Assembly (NCBI RefSeq): GCF_029892045.1
Contig: NZ_CP120367.1
Span: 1,550,001 to 1,614,000, forward strand
DNA length: 64,000 nt
Direction of reading: 5' to 3'
DNA from: Sinorhizobium numidicum
GTDB taxonomy: Bacteria > Pseudomonadota > Alphaproteobacteria > Rhizobiales > Rhizobiaceae
Below, in pieces: positions 62,646 to 64,000 of the stretch. The first letter of the stretch is position 1. Every line of letters starts with the position of its first letter. Made by a program: the position numbers and the translations under genes. The notes under the pieces were generated by a model. It was not told the DNA's origin. It worked only from the letters and a program-made list of their open reading frames with translations, and did no database searches.

Positions 62646-64000
62646 ATGGATCGTAAGTCCGGGCCGACGTGCAACAGCCCTGCATTCCCCTGTAGGGACG
62701 GCCGAACCACGGCAGTTCCGTGGCATCTCACTCGGCAGGGGTCAGCTAGTGCGACCCTCTGCTCCATTCCATTCTGCCTCGTCATGCTGCTTGCATCTCC
62801 CGCAATAAGTCAGTCGGCAACGGACGACAGACTTGCCCCGCAAGACGCCGTCGAAATACGCATTTCGGGATGGTACGCCTTGTTTGGCGGCGTAGCCGAG
62901 GCGGCGCTGCTTCACGACGTTTTTACGATCGGGACAGCTGGGACGCTCGAAATTCCCGAATTCGGGCGCCTGCCAGCGGCAGGTCTACGTGCGGGGGAAC
63001 CGGCGAAGTTGATAGCCGACCGCTTGCAAGCCAGAAGCGGCAGCCAGGAACGTCCGGTCACGACTGTCCAACGAGGAACGCCGGCGCCAGAAGAGCAGTC
63101 ATTGGGCAAGCGTGTCGAGGGGCGCCCGCCAGCGGAGCAACCGCGCATGGTAGAACTTTCGGCGACGGAGCTCTCGCAAGCTCTGGAACGAGAACGGTCC
63201 AGGGTGGAAGCTTTGCTTCGTGACCTGACGGCCGCTCGGATGGAGCTCGAAGCAGCTCGTCGAGAAGTGGGTGCGGCGCGTCAGGCCGCTCAAAACGATG
63301 TTTTGCGGTACAAACAGGGCCTCGCGGCGGAGCATCAACTGAGCGCCACCTTAACGCAGGAACTCAGTGCTGCGTGGGCCGATCTCAAAGCCATGAGCGT
63401 TCAACTCGAGCAGGCAGCGAGTGCGGCGGTGCAAGCGAGGGAGGCTGCGGAAGCCGCGGTCAACGAGGCTGATGAGATGGCCGCGCGCGAACGCGCCAAG
63501 AGCGCCGCACTGGAGCAAAAACTCCTCGCGGCGCGCAAGGACGTCGACGCAACCAAGAGCGATGCGCAAATCCTCGGTGGTGAGCGTGAGGAAATTCTGC
63601 GCCGGGATCTGGCGGCGGCCAGGAGGGAGCTTGATGCGATGCGGCGCGCCGCCGACGACGCTGGCGCGCAGGCGCGAAGAGTTGCCGATACGACGGCTGA
63701 ACAAGAACGAGCCCTGGAAAAGCAGCGCCAAAGAGCCGAAGGACTTGCTCGCGATCTGACGTTGGTTCTGCGCGAGATGGAAGATTTGAAGGCCAAAGCC
63801 GCTGGAGCAATGCGAGCAAAGGCGGCCGCGCTCAGAGAGCGACACGCTGCGGAGGTGTCGCTGGCCGATGCGAAACGAGCGCTTGATGAGGAGCGGCACA
63901 AGCTTGGAGCCTACGACCGCGATCTCGCCGTAGCCCGCCAATCGACCGCTGCCCTGGAGGCGCGCGCCAATCTGGCCGCGGCAGAGCAGGCTGCCGCGGT
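62646..64000 (+). CDS. exported Poly_export-domain protein with very long coiled coil (partial)
   Basis: An open frame of at least 451 codons that runs off the window. It starts ATG at 62646, six bases after GGAGGA. A membrane segment or signal peptide (LCSIPFCLVMLLASPAISQS, about 39-58) is followed by a polysaccharide-export-like domain: LAPQDAVEIRISGWYALFGG, then FTIGTAGTLEIPEFGRLP and a helix ending LIADRLQAR. From about residue 165 onward the chain is a long uninterrupted coiled coil dominated by Ala, Arg, Glu and Leu. Poly_export domains line periplasmic polysaccharide exporters; the long coiled coil is not part of normal exporters. Confidence 0.8.
   Translation, partial: MDRKSGPTCNSPAFPCRDGRTTAVPWHLTRQGSASATLCSIPFCLVMLLASPAISQSATDDRLAPQDAVEIRISGWYALFGGVAEAALLHDVFTIGTAGTLEIPEFGRLPAAGLRAGEPAKLIADRLQARSGSQERPVTTVQRGTPAPEEQSLGKRVEGRPPAEQPRMVELSATELSQALERERSRVEALLRDLTAARMELEAARREVGAARQAAQNDVLRYKQGLAAEHQLSATLTQELSAAWADLKAMSVQLEQAASAAVQAREAAEAAVNEADEMAARERAKSAALEQKLLAARKDVDATKSDAQILGGEREEILRRDLAAARRELDAMRRAADDAGAQARRVADTTAEQERALEKQRQRAEGLARDLTLVLREMEDLKAKAAGAMRAKAAALRERHAAEVSLADAKRALDEERHKLGAYDRDLAVARQSTAALEARANLAAAEQAAA

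Overview
The window looks like accessory DNA (large plasmid, chromid or genomic island) from a GC-rich alphaproteobacterium of the Rhizobiales, most likely close to Ensifer/Sinorhizobium. The grounds are codon use, the density of ABC importers next to LacI/GntR/LysR/AraC/TetR regulators, attEFGH-type genes, TIGR02587/TIGR02588 membrane proteins and rhizobial-style intergenic palindromes. I saw no rRNA, replication genes, intact insertion sequence or CRISPR array. All family names come from reading motifs, not from a database search.

Region by region: 0.1-10 kb holds small stress-type and orphan genes (CBS pair, PRC-barrel, DUF1264, DUF2214, FKBP) with many gaps and decayed relics. It also has an initiator tRNA and, 350 bp further on, a compact minus-strand array of Cys, Tyr, Gln, Ser(GGA) and Ser(CGA) tRNAs flanked by two damaged ones. 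At 10.7-14.4 kb are a fused Gfo/Idh-aldo/keto reductase, the stump of a sugar ABC ATPase, an AraC regulator and an acylphosphatase-like protein. At 14.7-22.9 kb is a seven-gene cluster: stand-alone Rieske ferredoxin domain, Rieske-less oxygenase catalytic subunit, GST, purine-type amidohydrolase and a BMP/YufOPQ-type nucleoside ABC importer. At 23-28 kb are TetR/NIPSNAP and LysR/GST/flavin-type oxidase pairs, then an O-antigen ligase-like protein. At 30.4-35.6 kb is a peptide/metallophore-type ABC importer with a Zur-like box, followed by OsmC. At 35.7-43.1 kb a GntR regulator faces a 5-oxoproline operon (NRAMP-like transporter, PxpA, DUF1445, PxpB-PxpC fusion, biotin carboxylase-BCCP). At 43.3-48.4 kb is a minus-strand membrane operon with MotA-like, MotB/OmpA-like, VWA-like and four-helix coiled-coil proteins. 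At 48.6-51 kb are DUF3179 and SDR genes. At 51.2-57.7 kb is a LacI-controlled sugar ABC importer with a GH63-type glycosidase. At 58-62.1 kb is an attEFGH-like ABC operon. A Poly_export/coiled-coil gene runs off the right end.

Two clusters stand out. The 14.7-22.9 kb cluster has the parts list of the NdmC/NdmE part of bacterial N7-demethylase, with the Rieske domain on its own small protein and a deaminase and purine importer attached. I infer a route for salvage or breakdown of an N-methylated or otherwise modified guanine-type purine. The 43.8-48.4 kb operon resembles the ZorAB ion-driven motor of Zorya phage defence, but carries two other membrane proteins in place of the Zorya effectors. 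I know of no described system with this composition.
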